This document shows, piece by piece, positions 23,057 through 36,803 of a DNA stretch of 64,000 nucleotides. The stretch lies in contig OY804579.1 of the NCBI GenBank assembly GCA_963680875.1, forward strand, positions 82,387,095 to 82,451,094, read 5' to 3'. The translations under genes were made by a program, and so were the position numbers. The number at the start of each line of letters is the position of its first letter. The first letter of the stretch is position 1. The DNA is from Bathymodiolus brooksi. Its lineage: Eukaryota > Mollusca > Bivalvia > Mytilida > Modiolidae. A model generated the notes under the pieces. That model was given only the letters and a program-made list of their open reading frames with translations, was not told where the DNA came from and did no database searches.

Positions 23057-25785
23057 GATCAGACATATCTTAAAAAGAATTTTAATTTCAATAAAATAAG
23101 TGATCTATTTCATAGTACATGTAACAGAGTCGAACTAGTTTGCTTTAATGTCAATACAAGTACGATATTCGCTAACAACGTTGACTTCATTAACTCATCT
23201 CATCGCAGTAACCGAGTAATGCGTGATAATGTATGAAGGGATTCGGGGTGATTAGTATACGGAACACACTTCGGTAGATGATGAGCAATCAATTCCGGAA
23301 CACAATAGCAATTTAAATAAAAAACAAATAATACCCTTTCCGATGTTTCCGCGAATCGATCTTAATGTGAAATGCAATTGACATTGTCAATACTATTTAA
23401 AATATTTAAAATCGGAATATAATTTGCAAATTATTTAACACTAAGTACAAAGTTTACACTCAATGTAGAGGAAAATTTCACAAAACCGTACAAAATCACA
23501 AATTATATTAGAAAACTGCATTATTGTTAAGCATAAAGATATATGCCATGTTGTCCGATTAATATTGCGTAAATAAAACGCATGTATTTATTTTAAAAAG
23601 TACATTTACTAAGAATATATGGTTTTCTGCAGTAGTACATGTATCAGTTAATTACAATGAAATTTGAAAATTTATGTCAAATTAACAAAACATTGAACCG
23701 TACGATTTCATGACGACATATACAGCTTAAAACATGAAATATAATCATTTTACTTTCATTTAAAACAAAAATTAGCTGCATGTCAGATGGGTGCATTAAA
23801 CTCGAAAACTAAGCGTCTTTTTGAAAATTGTCACTGCACTATAAGATTTTCTTTATTTACTAACTGCCAAAATCGTCCGTGCGGAAAGGAATTCAATACT
23901 GCAGCCTTTGTTAATTTGCTTATCTATAACGTTTATGTAAACATTATACTGTGAAGAAATTTAAATATCGTATCCACGAAGCTATTTCCACAGAGTGACT
24001 TACTTCGTTATCAACGAGTATAAAATTCAAATATTGTATTATAAAAAGAATCTCCCACTACTCAGCTGATGCGCCTGGACAGCGACCGCAAGTGAATATA
24101 GCGTATTGGGCGCCATCCGTGATGTCAGTGCCACAAAAAGCATAAAAAATAAAGTGTTCGGACAGTAGCAATTTAACATAGAAATAACGATTTTTTTTAT
24201 TGTACAAAGTAGCTGAAATTAGGAGCCATGGCGAATATTAATACTATGGATCAGGATTTATCACTTTTGAGATATTTCATAATCATAACTATTGTTAAAT
24301 TGCAATATAATGATCAATAATAATACGATCAGTCGTTTTTACATACTGACAAATCCGGTTCTTATAAATGACACAACCGGTTTCTATACATGCTTACAAT
24401 TTGACAAAGCCGGATTTCAAAAACATCTGTTGACATCAAGTTTTAGGCTATAACTAGTTACTAATTGACTTTTCCTCAACAAAATAATATCTCTAAGTAA
24501 AATAAATCATTCATTAATAATTTTTATTTTTTGGCAACATTTCATTCATTCGTAAATGCAATATATAGCGATATTTCAATTGATCGTAATGATTTTGATG
24601 CCGGATTCCTTATAGCTTTTAGAAAAAATCAAATTTTACACTACAAAAAGCAATAATATTTGGACAAAAAATGACAATAATAATAATAACAATCATAAAG
24701 CATCATAATTCAAAACATTATATATAAAGTATATTCATAAAAACTGATGATAATCGTCTGTGTCTTCTTTAAAAATGCCGCTTTATAATATCCCGGATGT
24801 TGACGAAACATTTTCGATCGGAGCTCTTTCACGACAGTGTTGTTGTTGTTTACAATACTTTCAATAATATTTAAGTTATATCGTCTACTGTGAAGAAAAC
24901 CACCAACATTCCTTTAGTTCGGTGCTTTGCATTTCCCCATAAAAATGTTCTCTTTAAAGGTTGGTATTTTCTTTCTTTTTCACTCCTTCATACAAGGGTC
25001 CTCCTCATTTTGACACTATGTCGTTGTTTGTATTTTCTGGTTAACGTCCATATAAATGAAAATGGGTGTAAAATTGTCCGTCAAAGACTCTCTTTTCGAA
25101 AGTGGACCAATAGGTCAATATTTAAAAAAGGGGGTAAATACAGATCATATTGCGGAAAAGTCCAAATAATACTTTCTTGAAAAAAGTGTAAATGCAATGC
25201 GCCCTTTCAGTTATTGGTTATCTGTATTTCTTGCTGTACATCTATCGCTTACACCTCATCATGAACCGAAGTTTGAGGTAAAAACCAGAACTGGATTGGT
25301 GATATATACACGTCCCTCACTAACTGTATAACTTAACTTTATAATGATTTTATTGCCAATATTAATACAATTGGATTGGGAACAAGTTACTAGTCCTTCT
25401 CTGTACAAATACATTAATAACATAAATCAAACAAATCAAATAACAGCAAATGTAGGTTATATCATTTATAATTAATAAAATAAGCAATATTATGTCAAAC
25501 TAAGTGCACATATTAAACATTGTTTCAATATTTTACAGAAGAAAATATAGGGGAAAAGACGGGGATAGGGGGGGGGGGGGTAAAGCTAATAAATTATGTT
25601 GAGCTATTATCATGGTTGGGGATGATTAATTAACTGCATATGTAGATATATATCAAAATGTACCCCATGATTTACTGGGACGGAGTGAGTGAGAGAGAGA
25701 TTATTGGTTAACATTTTTCATCTATATCATGGCGAGAACAAGTTAAATTTCAATGAGAAGATACAGAGGTCCGCTTTGTACTAGA
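23057..25785. other. Intergenic, no gene seen
   Basis: AT-rich. It contains the diverged copy (23797-23850) of the repeat at 13775-13840 and a G-run near 25568-25580. The 96-aa frame at 24890-25180 has no recognisable features. Confidence 0.4.
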
Positions 25786-26045
25786 CTAACACGCTTAGTT
25801 GGATTTTCTTAATAGTGCTAGCTCACTGAAATAACAGTTGGCGGATAGACATGTTTCCCCACTCGGACACATTATCCCGATGCATAGCCAACCAGTCTTT
25901 GCTATTTCTCCTTAATGTTGCATGCTTAGCGGAGAACTAACGAATACCAATTGTATAGTCTTTGGCTTGACAAAATCGGGGCTCGAACCCACGACCTACA
26001 ACACTTAAGGCGAGCACGCTAACCATTACACCACCGATGTGGTTC
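25786..26045 (-). mobile_element. tRNA-like SINE, family 2
   Basis: On the minus strand the head reads CGGTGGTGTAATGGTTAGCG (A-box-like) followed by GTGGGTTCGAGCCC (B box), the layout of a tRNA-derived Pol III promoter. The body matches 39808-40185, 41970-42260, 49825-50062 and 50357-50535. This is the cleanest head among the copies. It is not a functional tRNA gene because the acceptor stem does not close. Confidence 0.7.
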
Positions 26046-27362
26046 TCACTTGGACGGAAATCACTACATGTACTACGGTATAAAATACTAAAAAATAAAA
26101 GTTGAAAGATTTCAAATGTAAAACATTATATTTAGACATTTAGTACTATACTAACACAGATGACCTTTAAAAGATAAGATGTTCATTACTTTTAAAATTG
26201 CTGTTTATCATTGCAAATTTAATAACCTATTATATTCTAACACTATATTTTGTGTTTTTGACAAAATAACAGGTTGTATATCAGTTTATAATTGTTGCTT
26301 TGACAATTCAATCAATGCATCACATAATGAAAGTATATAAATAAAATTTTAGTGAATTTTGTGACATTTGATCTTTCATACAAATTTTATCAAATAAAAC
26401 GAAATTGTTTGAAAATTATGAGGGCGTTAAATTGACAAAAAACACTACACGCGATTGTTTGTATCTCAACCCAAAACCCAATAAAGTACCCGATTGTGTT
26501 ACAGCAATAAATGATAATAATCACGATTTTCTGCAATAAATCGTGTTCTTCACTTCATCATTTAAAGGTATTGTTCCATTCCCAAGGATCTTTTACGTGT
26601 GCGTGGGAGAAAAAAATACCTTGGTCCTGATTCGAAAATAAAAGGATTCTGTGTGATTAACTGGTAAAACAGATAATTTTTGTGTATCTTTCCAAAAAAG
26701 GTAGGTTTATATTCAACACAAATGCAAAACACGATTTAATGTTTTTCAATATATACATGGGCATAGACAACACCACGCTTATGTCAAAATAATAAACGGA
26801 AACTACATATATATATGCCCGCATAATAGGCTGCACATTGTATATGTTAGCATAATGAGCGGATACCATATTTCGTGAAGATATAATAGCAGCAGTCATG
26901 ACCTGTACATTTGTGCTACTTGGTCTCAGTATAATTGGTTAATGAAATAATATGCTAAGTGAAACTGACCAGATTCTTGATGCAGAGATCTCTTTATTTT
27001 TTTTTAAGTATCCAATTGTACACAGCCTGCTTTTGTACTATGCGTTTTGGTTATTTCACAAAATTAAATAGTGACAACGGAGTAAAATATTAATAAAAAA
27101 ACATCTTTGTCTCTCCTTTTTTAACATATTTTACTGAATGATGCATAATGAGTATTTCAAAATGTTGTTATGTTATGTTATATGGTGGTGTAGTGATAAA
27201 TTAGTAAACATGAATGAAAACTAATATGTTGTTCCTTTCAACCATTCTTACATCATCGGTAATCCATGGTTGATGGAGGAGGGACGATTGTAATCAGTCA
27301 TAGGTTACCGACCGACAATGATATTATAGCGGAATACATGAACGTAAGAAAAGACTAAATTT
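26046..27362. other. Intergenic, no gene seen
   Basis: AT-rich, no coding or RNA features recognised. The 80-aa minus-strand frame at 26657-26899 is unsupported. Confidence 0.4.
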
Positions 27363-27641
27363 ACATATGGTTGGTTGGTTGGTTGGTTTATGGTGCTTAA
27401 CGCCACTTTCAACAATATTTCAGTTATATCGTGACGTTAGTTTTATTGGTGGAGGAAACCAGAGAACCGGGAGAAAACCACCGAACTGTCGCAAGTTACT
27501 GACAAACTTTATCACACAATTTTCTATCGAGTACACCTCGCCATGAACAGGATTCTAACTCACAACCTTAGTGGTGACAGGCACTGATTACATAGGTAGT
27601 GGTAAATCCAACTATCCTACGATCACGACGACGACGGCTCC
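27363..27641 (-). mobile_element. tRNA-like SINE, family 1, full-length
   Basis: Near full-length minus-strand copy. The 3' simple tail (GGTTGGTTGGTTGG on the plus strand) is followed by the tail domain TGGTGCTTAACGCCACTTTC, the body with ATTGGTGGAGGAAACC, the B-box complement near 27552 (AGGATTCTAACTCACAAC, mutated) and the head ending in ACGATCACGACGACGACGG. The family recurs many times in the chitinase introns. Confidence 0.75.
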
Positions 27642-27763
27642 TAATTTAAATTTGTATATCTCAAATTATTCACCAGTTTTATAATGATACAAACACAATT
27701 TTAAGGCTTACAAAGCAGCAGATGTATCTACCACACTGAAATAAAATATTAACCTTGCATTTG

Positions 27764-27891
<128 letters not shown>

Positions 27892-28699
27892 GTTTTAAGT
27901 GAGCAGTATTTCAGCTATATTTATATGTTAACTAATAATAAATCATTTAGAAAAAAGTAACACAAGGAAGGACATGCAGACGAATTTTTTATTTGCTATT
28001 ATTATCTAATATAAGGAAAGGAAATATGATGATTTAAATATAATCGGGAATTTTTGCCTTGCAATGGGACATCAACGATAACTTGCAACAACCCACCGTT
28101 CATTCGAAACCATTACAAACTGTGTTTTTGGGAGCTCCATTCGTAGTCATGGGCAAGACAGATATGCTACTCATTTCGTTTGGCCATTTGTAATATGCTA
28201 TTTGTAATATATTTTGCATATTACTATTATCTCCAAATTATTCGCTTCAATTCTAATTTTAACCCTCCGTGTTGCCTATGCAGGTTGGCTCTTTAGTCTC
28301 ATGCATGACTTCCAGTCACATGATCTACCCATAGGCGAGGATGTATGTTCTAATAGCTGAGAACATATATCTCGCTCAGGTGAGGTTTCAGTTTTTAATA
28401 TCTGAGAGCACATTCATAAGATGTGTTTGTCGATAGTATACGGCTTCATAATTGGTCTTTGCTCTTGATTTTTCATGACAGAGTTTGGATTGATATGTGA
28501 GCACACGTTTGAAGCCCGTCTTTACAGTCGCACATTGTTCCACAATGCTCGGATATTAAAGCTGAGTTTGCCTAGATATAACGTCAGTTAGTTCAGGTAG
28601 CGTCCGTTTTGCCCCATTGGCCAAACATTAGTAATAATAAATTATGTATAATAAATATATTATACAAATATAGCCTTCCATTGAGGTCAATACATGGAT
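27892..28699. other. Intergenic with possible truncated SINE tail
   Basis: The first ~35 bp resemble the tail of the family-1 SINE. The rest has no recognisable feature. Confidence 0.35.
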
Positions 28700-29060
28700 T
28701 TATAGACCTATAAATATATATTGACCGAGGACGACGTCCGAGGTCGATACTATGTACTTAATAACTGCACGCGAGGTCAATAACGAGATCTATTTTCCCA
28801 AGGGGTAGACTATTGACCGGGACGAATGAACTAGTGACCGACGCGAAGCGGAGGTCAATAGTTTATCCGTCCCGGTCAATAGTCCACCCCGAGGGAAAAT
28901 AGTATATACTTATTGACTGGGTATGAGGGAATAGCAAGTTTGTTGTCCCCGAGACACTGACTATTGACCGAGGCGAAGCCGATGTCAATAGTCAGGGTCG
29001 AGGAGACAACAAACTTGCTATTCCCGAATACACAGTCTATAAGTATTTTATTATACCGAA
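28700..29060. repeat. Cluster of nested palindromes built on a TATTGACC motif
   Basis: One palindrome has arms at about 28802-28839 and 28851-28891 (ACTATTGACCGGGACG and its complement) around a GACGCGAAGCGG loop. A second has arms at 28927-28969 and 28981-29025 (GGGAATAGCAAGTTTGTTGT and its complement) around GAGGCGAAGCCG. A weaker one precedes them near 28720-28745. The shared loop and arm cores suggest one self-complementary module duplicated. Could be foldback or MITE remnants. Confidence 0.7.
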
Positions 29061-31173
29061 AAACATTAGACTCATAGTTGAATGATCACCTCAAAATGAT
29101 AAAGACCAATAAAATCACGCATCTTTTGCCAGTATTTTGCATAATAAATCTGAATATTGTCTCATGGACATTTTTATGCTATTTCCCCAGTCATTCATCA
29201 GAGTTTCATTCTTTTGAGAAAGTAGACTTCAACATAAATGTACATGGTGACTACAAGTATTATGAAAATATTGATTTTCTTTGAAATTTTGAAATTTTTT
29301 GAAATTTTTGAAATTTTTAAAATTTTATGAATTTTTTTTTTTAATTTGAGAATTTTGAAATTTTTTGAAAATTTTGAAATTTTATGAAATTTTATGAAAC
29401 CTGAAATTTTTGAAATCTTTTGAAAATTTTGAATTTTTTTGAAATTTTTGAAATTTTTTAATTTTTTTAATTTTTTAGATTTGGAAATTTTTAAAAAATT
29501 TCAGAGTTTTCGTTAATAGACGATGAAGTCCGAGTATTCCGAATAAAGATAAAACTTTTATCCAATCCGGTCGCGGAACTAAAGATCCGCGAAAACGATT
29601 CACATTGCCAGTTCATAGTCTTAAAAACTATGGACCGCTCAATAGTATAACAACTGGAAAAGGAGAAACATAGCAATTTCAATGTAGAAAATTTTGTAGT
29701 GATGTTCATATACTGAGGTACAATAAAGCTCGCTATTGATCAAGCGTGCAGCTATTAAGTACTTTATTACACCGACTTAAAACAGGGTAAACCATTTACT
29801 GTAATTCCGGTACTATGTTGTATTTTATATTTGTGATTTTATGTTATTTCTTCTCTTTTGTATGCCGTAAGTAATCATGATGAAGAACAACAATGAAAGC
29901 GCTTTTTCCTAGCTATTTGTTTCCCTGTATATAGATTGGAATTTTATCTCATATACATCTACATTTGAAATTTTATGAAAACTGAATTTTTTTAAACTTT
30001 TTGAAAATTTCATCATTTTGATTTTTTTTTGTTGAATATTTTGAAATCTTATGAAAATTTTGAATTTTTTTGAAATTTTGAAATTTTGAAAAATTTACCT
30101 CAACAAAAGACTATAATTGTATATTATTTCCCACTCATTACATTAACGAGTTAAGGCATATCAAATAGTATGGTTCATTTTAGCTAATTTATTTATGAGA
30201 ATGTGCGGTCATTTTACATTGACTCCCATGTTTTATTGGTCTTTCGATGTATGAACTGAGATTACTTGATGATTATATCTTACGATAGTATGATCTACTG
30301 TGTTCTCATCTAATATGTGTCTGGAGCATAAACCCACCGTTCATAGAAATGACATGCCATAGGAGGGCGTAGTACAACCACCTGTAATCGTAGAGGATAT
30401 GGTGTTATGATAAACAATATCACGGAGTAGCGGACATTTTGGAATCTTGATCGACACAAATACACAATCATTTTAAATTTTACGATGGATGTTGTGAAGA
30501 GATGGAAGTACTAACAAATATCGTTTTCGACTACTTGTATTCCTTTATTTTAATTTCGTTTTTACTTCACTCTTGTGTTTTCTTCTGAGTTTTGCTTGTC
30601 CAATAATGCACATTCGACATGTTATTCAATGTATCGTCGATTTTCATAATCTACATTGTCTTAAGATAATATTTTCATATAGCGTTCTATACGTAATTTA
30701 ATTATTTTCTACGAGATTGACCTTTTTGTATTTTTAAACAATATAAATTAAAATTTATAGCAGAGTATCACTAAAGGAACATTTATGCTAAGTTTCATTT
30801 TTTAACTGGTTTAATGGTTTCAGAGAACAAAAAAAAAAACAGCAACAAGTTTATTGAGTCGGACAAACGCTATTAGTTGAAACGTGATAACACTAGCCCA
30901 GATGGCTTGTTGAGCTAAATCCGCTTATAATACTAGTACATTGTATGCGTCATTTTAAATATCTATAATGATCCTAATGTTACAAATGTAATAATAAAAT
31001 TGTGTTACTACCAACAGAATCGAAAACCTATTCATGACGTAAGACGTTTATATTTTTTTTTAAACAATATTAACTTTATTAGTTGTATAAGGTTTCTATT
31101 GATTTATTTAAACAACATTATTAAGAAAAAACTGGTGGAACGAGCTAATCTGGGTCACGGGTCACGTAACCGG
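29061..31173. other. Intergenic with TTTTGAAATT low-complexity stretches
   Basis: Low-complexity TTTTGAAATTTT-type DNA covers about 29283-29500 and 29965-30095. No gene recognised. Small frames at 29078 and 29491 are unsupported. Confidence 0.5.
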
Positions 31174-31518
31174 GCTGCTATATCGAGAAACAGATACGGT
31201 GTTGAAAAACTGTTGATACTCATAAAATATTGATAAATGCAATAAAATTTTATGTTTGTCTTCAAGAAATATGATAGACAAAACCATGTGTGAAGTTTTA
31301 TGACGAAATATCTCCGATTTCTATGTAAATTTACGAGTTGAAGTTGCGGCTGTATCGAGAAACAGATACGGTATTGAAAAAACTGTTGATACTCATAAAA
31401 TATTGATAATTGCAATAAAATGTTATGTTTGTCTTCAAAAAATATGATTGACAAAACCATGTGTGAAGTTTTATGACGAAATATCTCCGATTTCTATGTA
31501 AATTACGATTTGAAGTGG
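31174..31518. repeat. Two-copy tandem duplication, ~172-bp period
   Basis: Unit 1 begins at 31174 (GCTGCTATATCGAGAAACAG) and unit 2 at 31346 (GCGGCTGTATCGAGAAACAG). They are nearly identical throughout. The minus-strand 101-aa frame spanning both is a by-product. Confidence 0.85.
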
Positions 31519-31540
31519 GGAAACACCCACATGTAATTTT

Positions 31541-32071
31541 AGCGATGTATTTTTTTTTATCTTGGACAAGAATAATGAGCGTCCTGATTGGATGACCGAT
31601 TTAAAACACACTGACAACGCATGGTAAAAAGATGCATGTAAAAGAAATCTATGTTATATTTATTCATTTGTTTGATTCTGGAATATTGTTGATCATTGAT
31701 TTAAACAAAAACAAAGGGGAAAAGGGAGGGGGGGTGAATTTTATTTGTGAATTTTACAGTTAAATAAATGTTATGTTTCGACAGTTTAAAGAGAAAAATA
31801 AAATTAGCGATGTATTTTTTGTTATCTCGGACAAGAATAATGAGCGTCCTGATTGGATGATCGTTTTAAAACCACACTGACAACGCATGGTAAAAAGATG
31901 CATGTAAAAGAAATCTTTGTTATATTTATTTATTTGTTTGATTCTGGAATATTGTTGATCATTGATTTAAACTAGAAAAAAAGGGAAAAAGGGGGGGGGG
32001 GTGAATTTTATTTGTGAATTTTACAGTTAAATAAATGTTATGTTTCGACAGTTCAAAGAAAAAAAGAAAAA
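31541..32071. repeat. Two-copy tandem duplication, ~265-bp period
   Basis: Unit 1 starts at 31541 and unit 2 at 31806 (both AGCGATGTATTTTTT). They are near-identical, including GAGCGTCCTGATTGGATGA and a poly-G tract. Non-coding. Confidence 0.85.
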
Positions 32072-32923
32072 TTTGCTGCGACTAAAGCTTAAATCAGCGT
32101 TAAAAATTTAACAAATATCAGTGGTTTTGTAAATGAGATTTATTTTAAATAGAAAATCTGAATTTATTATTTATTAATTTATTATTAATGATACAATGTT
32201 ATATCCCTTGGGAGGGGGAGGGGGACTATGATGAAAATTTGAAATAAAAACACAGGACCGGACTTTAAGCAAAAATAATAATCCAGGATTAGTTTTTCAT
32301 TAAAAAATCCAGGACCCCTGTGTCCACGAATTTTTTTTTTAAAGTTAATAATATGAAATATTGACATCCACACTTGCCTTTTGGACAGCACATTTATGTG
32401 TCCACACTTGTTTATTAAAAAAAACCGGCTAATTTAAATCCCGAACACAAATCCAATAATTTATATGAAGAATCAACAGATACATATTCCAGCTAAAGTC
32501 AGAAAGCTAGCATTGTTTGTGTCACCACAATACCCCACCCAGCCATATGTTATTACATCATTCTTCTAGGATTAGGTTTCACTAGGGTTATGAAACAGGT
32601 GTCTGCTTGTATTGTTCTTATTTAGCTTGCTATAAATACTCAAATTAAAGGATGATTCAGAAATAAAACGTGGATAAAGAAATAGAATATATACAACTAT
32701 ACATTTGTGAATTGTTTCATCGTTACACTCACAAGAATTACGTACAAATTACCTTCACATTCGCTTTACGATGAATATCCGTCTTTTAGAAGCTTTGGAA
32801 ATCAGATCCCATACAAAAAAACAACAACATTGTTATCAATTAGTCAATTTGACAAGTAGCAGAAATATAAACTAATTCAGTCCAAAATGTTATTATGGCC
32901 TATGCACAGACGGGGCGATATTA
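32072..32923. other. Intergenic, no gene seen
   Basis: AT-rich, nothing recognisable on either strand. Confidence 0.4.
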
Positions 32924-35900
32924 CATGTACTATCTTTAACGGTTAATACTTGTTCTACATATTAATACTACTTGTGTTCTTAGTCATTCATATACTAATG
33001 TAGCCGAGATTGAATGGTAGCTTGATTACTATTTTGAATGAATATGCGAAAAGTGGGATAATGTTATTTCATGTTTCCGTGTAAGACTGCATTTATGGAC
33101 AGGGTGTCTTCCATAGGTCATATACCTGGCGATACATGGCTGACTTCAATATTGAAACCATCGTTAACTCTGTGTACATGCATGAAATAATGCATTGTCT
33201 GTGCTTTGTATATTTTTCCGAGTTCACCCAGGTTGATAGTGGGGCTCGTGTTGCACAGTCTTTGGTTTTCTGTGCAGTCTTATGTCGACCAATGTTTGAC
33301 CTTTTCCTTCAGTGCATTGTCTGTCCTTTCGATGTCCGGATTCCTATTACCCCATTGGTATCTTCGAACTTTTTATAATGTTATTTGCAACAGAAATATG
33401 TTATTATATTTCATCATACACTAGTGTTAAAACATTTTTGATCTTCTTTTCCTGGCAGTATCGTTGCTTGCTACATTTTGTGCAAAGGGACAATCCTTTG
33501 CAACTGAAATATATCATTGCTCTTCAATTTATTTTTTTATGTCATATCTGTTTTTTTGCCCAATTTATTTATTTATTTATTTATTTTAGAAATAGAAGGT
33601 AACACCTGTTTAACCATTGCCTGTGGTATCTTTATAATCAACAAAAATTAAACCCTTGTCAAATATCTAGTACAAATTTTGCGATAAATACATCTTAAAT
33701 TTTCTTTTTTACAATGGACAATGAGTATTTTCTTTAATTGAATTAACTTATCTAAATCTTTTACAATGTTATTGTTTGTTTCATTCGAATGGGAACAGTT
33801 GCATTAATGATGCATATACCTTTCAGATAATATCATACAATTATAAGACTGTTTTTGTGTTGGAATGGCGGAAGGTATTTAACATATATTGCAGCCAAGC
33901 TTACACAATGATGATAAAGCGATTTAACATTTGAAAAAAACAACTTTAGGTAATCAAATTGAAAACTGATATATATTTAAAGAAAGTAATTCAAAACATA
34001 AAAGAAGAAAGAAATTAAATTAAAAAATGTCACGCTTAATTATTACTTGCGTGATTAAAGCATTAAATGGCCATTAGATAAAAAAAAATAACCGAGCTCT
34101 GTTTATTTATAAGTTTTTAATCACTATAACATTTAATATCTAGAATAGTGGGCGAGTATAATCTGATATATCCTGCATCTATGGGCGTCATTCTGTCAAA
34201 ATATTCATTGTTTTTTTTATATATTTATTAGTCAACTTAACGAATGACGTAAAGACCTTTCAGACGTCAAGGGAAGAGTCAAGTATTTATGATTTGTCCT
34301 TTTATTTTCACTTATGTTATTAACCTGACCATGGACCATGGTGAATACGGTGTTTGGAGATTGCCACGATCCCTGAACATTAAGACCTGTTTAATATATC
34401 TTGAAAAAAGAATAGGCGTATGTTAGCCTCTACGAAAGACTAAATTGTTTTCCCTGTAAAACTCTCCATTGTTTTCTGGTGTCGGTCAATTGTCGTTGTT
34501 CTTGTTAGCACACATCTCTCTCATTTATATAGCTTTTATATATTGTTGAACTTGTTCTCCTCTTGAATAATAGTTGAAATACTGCTCAATGGATGGTAAG
34601 CATTAATAGCTGTAATACTGCTCCATGGATGGTAAGCAGTATTAGCTGAAATATTGCTCCATGGATGGTAAGCAATAATAGCTGAAATACTGCTCCATGG
34701 ATGGTAAGCAATAATAGCTGAAATACTGCTCCATGGATGGTAAGCAATAATAGCTGAAATACTGCTCCATGGATGGTAAGCAATAATAGCTGAAATACTG
34801 CTCCATGGATGGTAAGCAATAATAGCTGAAATACTGCTCCATGGATGGTAAGCAATAATAGCTGAAATACTGCTCCATGGATGGTAAGCAATAATAGCTG
34901 AAATACTGCTCCATGGATGGTAAGCAATAATAGCTGAAATACTGCTCCATGGATGGTAAGCAATAATAGCTGAACTACTGCTCCATGGATGGTAAGCAAT
35001 AATAACTGAACTACTGCTCCATGGATGGTAAGCAATAATAGCTGAAATACTGCTCCATGGATGGTAAGCAATAATAGCTGAAATACTGCTCCATGGATGG
35101 TAAGCAATAATAGCTGAAATACTGCTCCATGGATGGTAAGCAATAATAGCTGAAATACTACTCCATGGATGGTAAGCAATAATAGCTGAAATACTGTTCC
35201 ATGGATGGTAAGCAATAATAGCTGAAATACTACTCCATGGATGGTAAGCAATAATAGCTGAAATACTGCTCCATGGATGGTAAGCAATAATAGCTGAAAT
35301 ACTACTCCATGGATGGTAAGCAATAATAGCTGAAATACTGCTCCATGGATGGTAAGCAATAATAGCTGAAATACTGCTCCATGGATGGTAAGCAATAATA
35401 GCTGAAGTACTACTCCATGAATGGTAAGCAATAATAGCTGAAATACTGCTTCTTGGATGGTAAGCAATAATAGCTGAAATACTGCTCCATGGATGGTAAG
35501 CAATAATAGCTGAAATACTGCTCCATGGATGGTAAGCAATAATATCTGAAATACTGCTCCATGGATGGTAAGCAATAATAGCTGAAATACTACTCCATGG
35601 ATGGTAAGCAATAATCAAGCAATCAATATTATTGTTATTATTATATTATGGTATTTGTTATTAACTACACAAACCTGTATCTTATTGGTTCTTTAGAGTA
35701 TAGAGTCCACAACGAAAAGGGGTCTACAATGGAAATCTAGAACAGACAACTTGCATTGACGGCAAGTTCATATTATACTTTTGTGCCATCTCTGTCATTG
35801 GAATTATATTCTTTCTAAGATGGAAACCCAAAGATATTATGCAACAATCTCCGAAAATCTAATATATGGAGTGCATTTATTGTGTAATAACATGAAAGAT

Positions 35901-36283
35901 GTCATATACTTAATTATTTGCACGTAGGAATATTTAATTTCTGGTACTGCCATTGCATGACTAAGTTCCTATGATTAACAAAAAATGATAAATCAGTGGT
36001 CTGAACATATAACAACGTTAATGACGTAATCACAGAATGACCAGATACGCACAATGACCGAATATCCATCGAAAAATCAGTTATCGTTATTGATGCGAAC
36101 CTCAAATTTGCAACAATATTTTGAAGTCATTTATGTATGGCATGACATTCCGATAGTAAGTTACGTAGGGTACATAGCATGTGTAGATATTTCTAGATAT
36201 GTTTAACTAACTGGCAGAGAGTATCAATGAAACGAAACATAACAAATTCACACCATCAGAACAGTTACAAAATTCCAATCGGA
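32924..36283 (+). repeat. Tandem segmental duplication, copy 1 (~3.36 kb)
   Basis: Starts CATGTACTATCTTTAACGGT and ends near GAACAGTTACAAAATTCCAATCGG. It aligns to copy 2 (36293-38899) almost throughout, including single-copy flanks, so it is a local duplication and not two independent insertions. It differs by a 29-unit minisatellite here, by about 190 bp (about 35635-35815) absent from copy 2, and by having one 47-bp unit near 33190. Part of it (33235-33380) resembles dispersed sequence at 45300-45420 and 59690-59880. Confidence 0.9.
34571..35614. repeat. 36-bp minisatellite, 29 units
   Basis: Unit core CTGCTCCATGGATGGTAAGC followed by AATAATAGCTGAAATA. Units in the middle are nearly identical and both ends are more diverged, as expected from unequal exchange. 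Because 36 is a multiple of 3 and the unit lacks stops in some frames, long frames of 341-360 aa with a 12-residue repeat appear on the minus strand. These are artefacts. Confidence 0.95.
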
Positions 36284-36569
36284 CATTGCATGCATGTACT
36301 ATCTTTAACGGTTAATACTTGTTCTACATATTAATACTACTTGTGTTCTTAGTCATTCATATACTAATGTAGCCGAGATCGAATGGTAGTTTGATTACTA
36401 TTTTGAATGAATATGCGAAAAGTGGGATAATTTTATGTCATGTGTCCGTGTAAGACTGCATTTAGAGATAAGGTGTGGTGTCACTGTCTTCCATATGTCA
36501 CTTACCTGGCGATACATGGATGACTTCAATATTGAAACCATCGTTAACCCTGTACGCATGCATGAAATA

Positions 36570-36803
36570 ATGCATTGTCTGGGTATATTTTTCTGAGTTC
36601 ACCCAGGTTGATAGTAATGCATTGTCCGTGTATATTTTTCTGAGTTCACCCAGGTTGATAGTGATGCATTGTCTGTGTATATTTTTCCGAGTTCACCCAG
36701 GTTGATAGTAATGCATTGTTCGTGTATATTTTTCTGAGTTCACCCAGGTTGATAGTGATGCATTGTCTGTGTATATTTTTCTGAGTTCACCCAGGTTGAT
36801 AGT
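36570..36803. repeat. 47-bp tandem repeat, 5 units, private to copy 2
   Basis: Five units of ATGCATTGTCTGTGTATATT followed by TTTCTGAGTTCACCCAGGTTGATAGT. Copy 1 has one unit at the matching place (about 33191), so the array expanded after the segmental duplication. Confidence 0.9.

Noticed and set aside
24890..25180. 96-aa plus-strand ORF
   Set aside because: No start context, domain, splice partner or neighbouring exon; length is within chance for AT-rich DNA.
25980..26045. Functional tRNA gene
   Set aside because: A and B boxes are present, but the acceptor and anticodon stems do not form and the body continues as a SINE shared with other loci.
34571..35614. CRISPR-like array
   Set aside because: Units are head-to-tail with no unique spacers, and the DNA is from an animal nuclear genome.
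34536..35618. 360-, 341- and 102-aa repeat proteins on the minus strand (12-residue AYHPWSSISAII-type repeat)
   Set aside because: They follow from a 36-bp tandem repeat without stops in several frames. All three frames are equally open and no signal, start context or homology supports translation.
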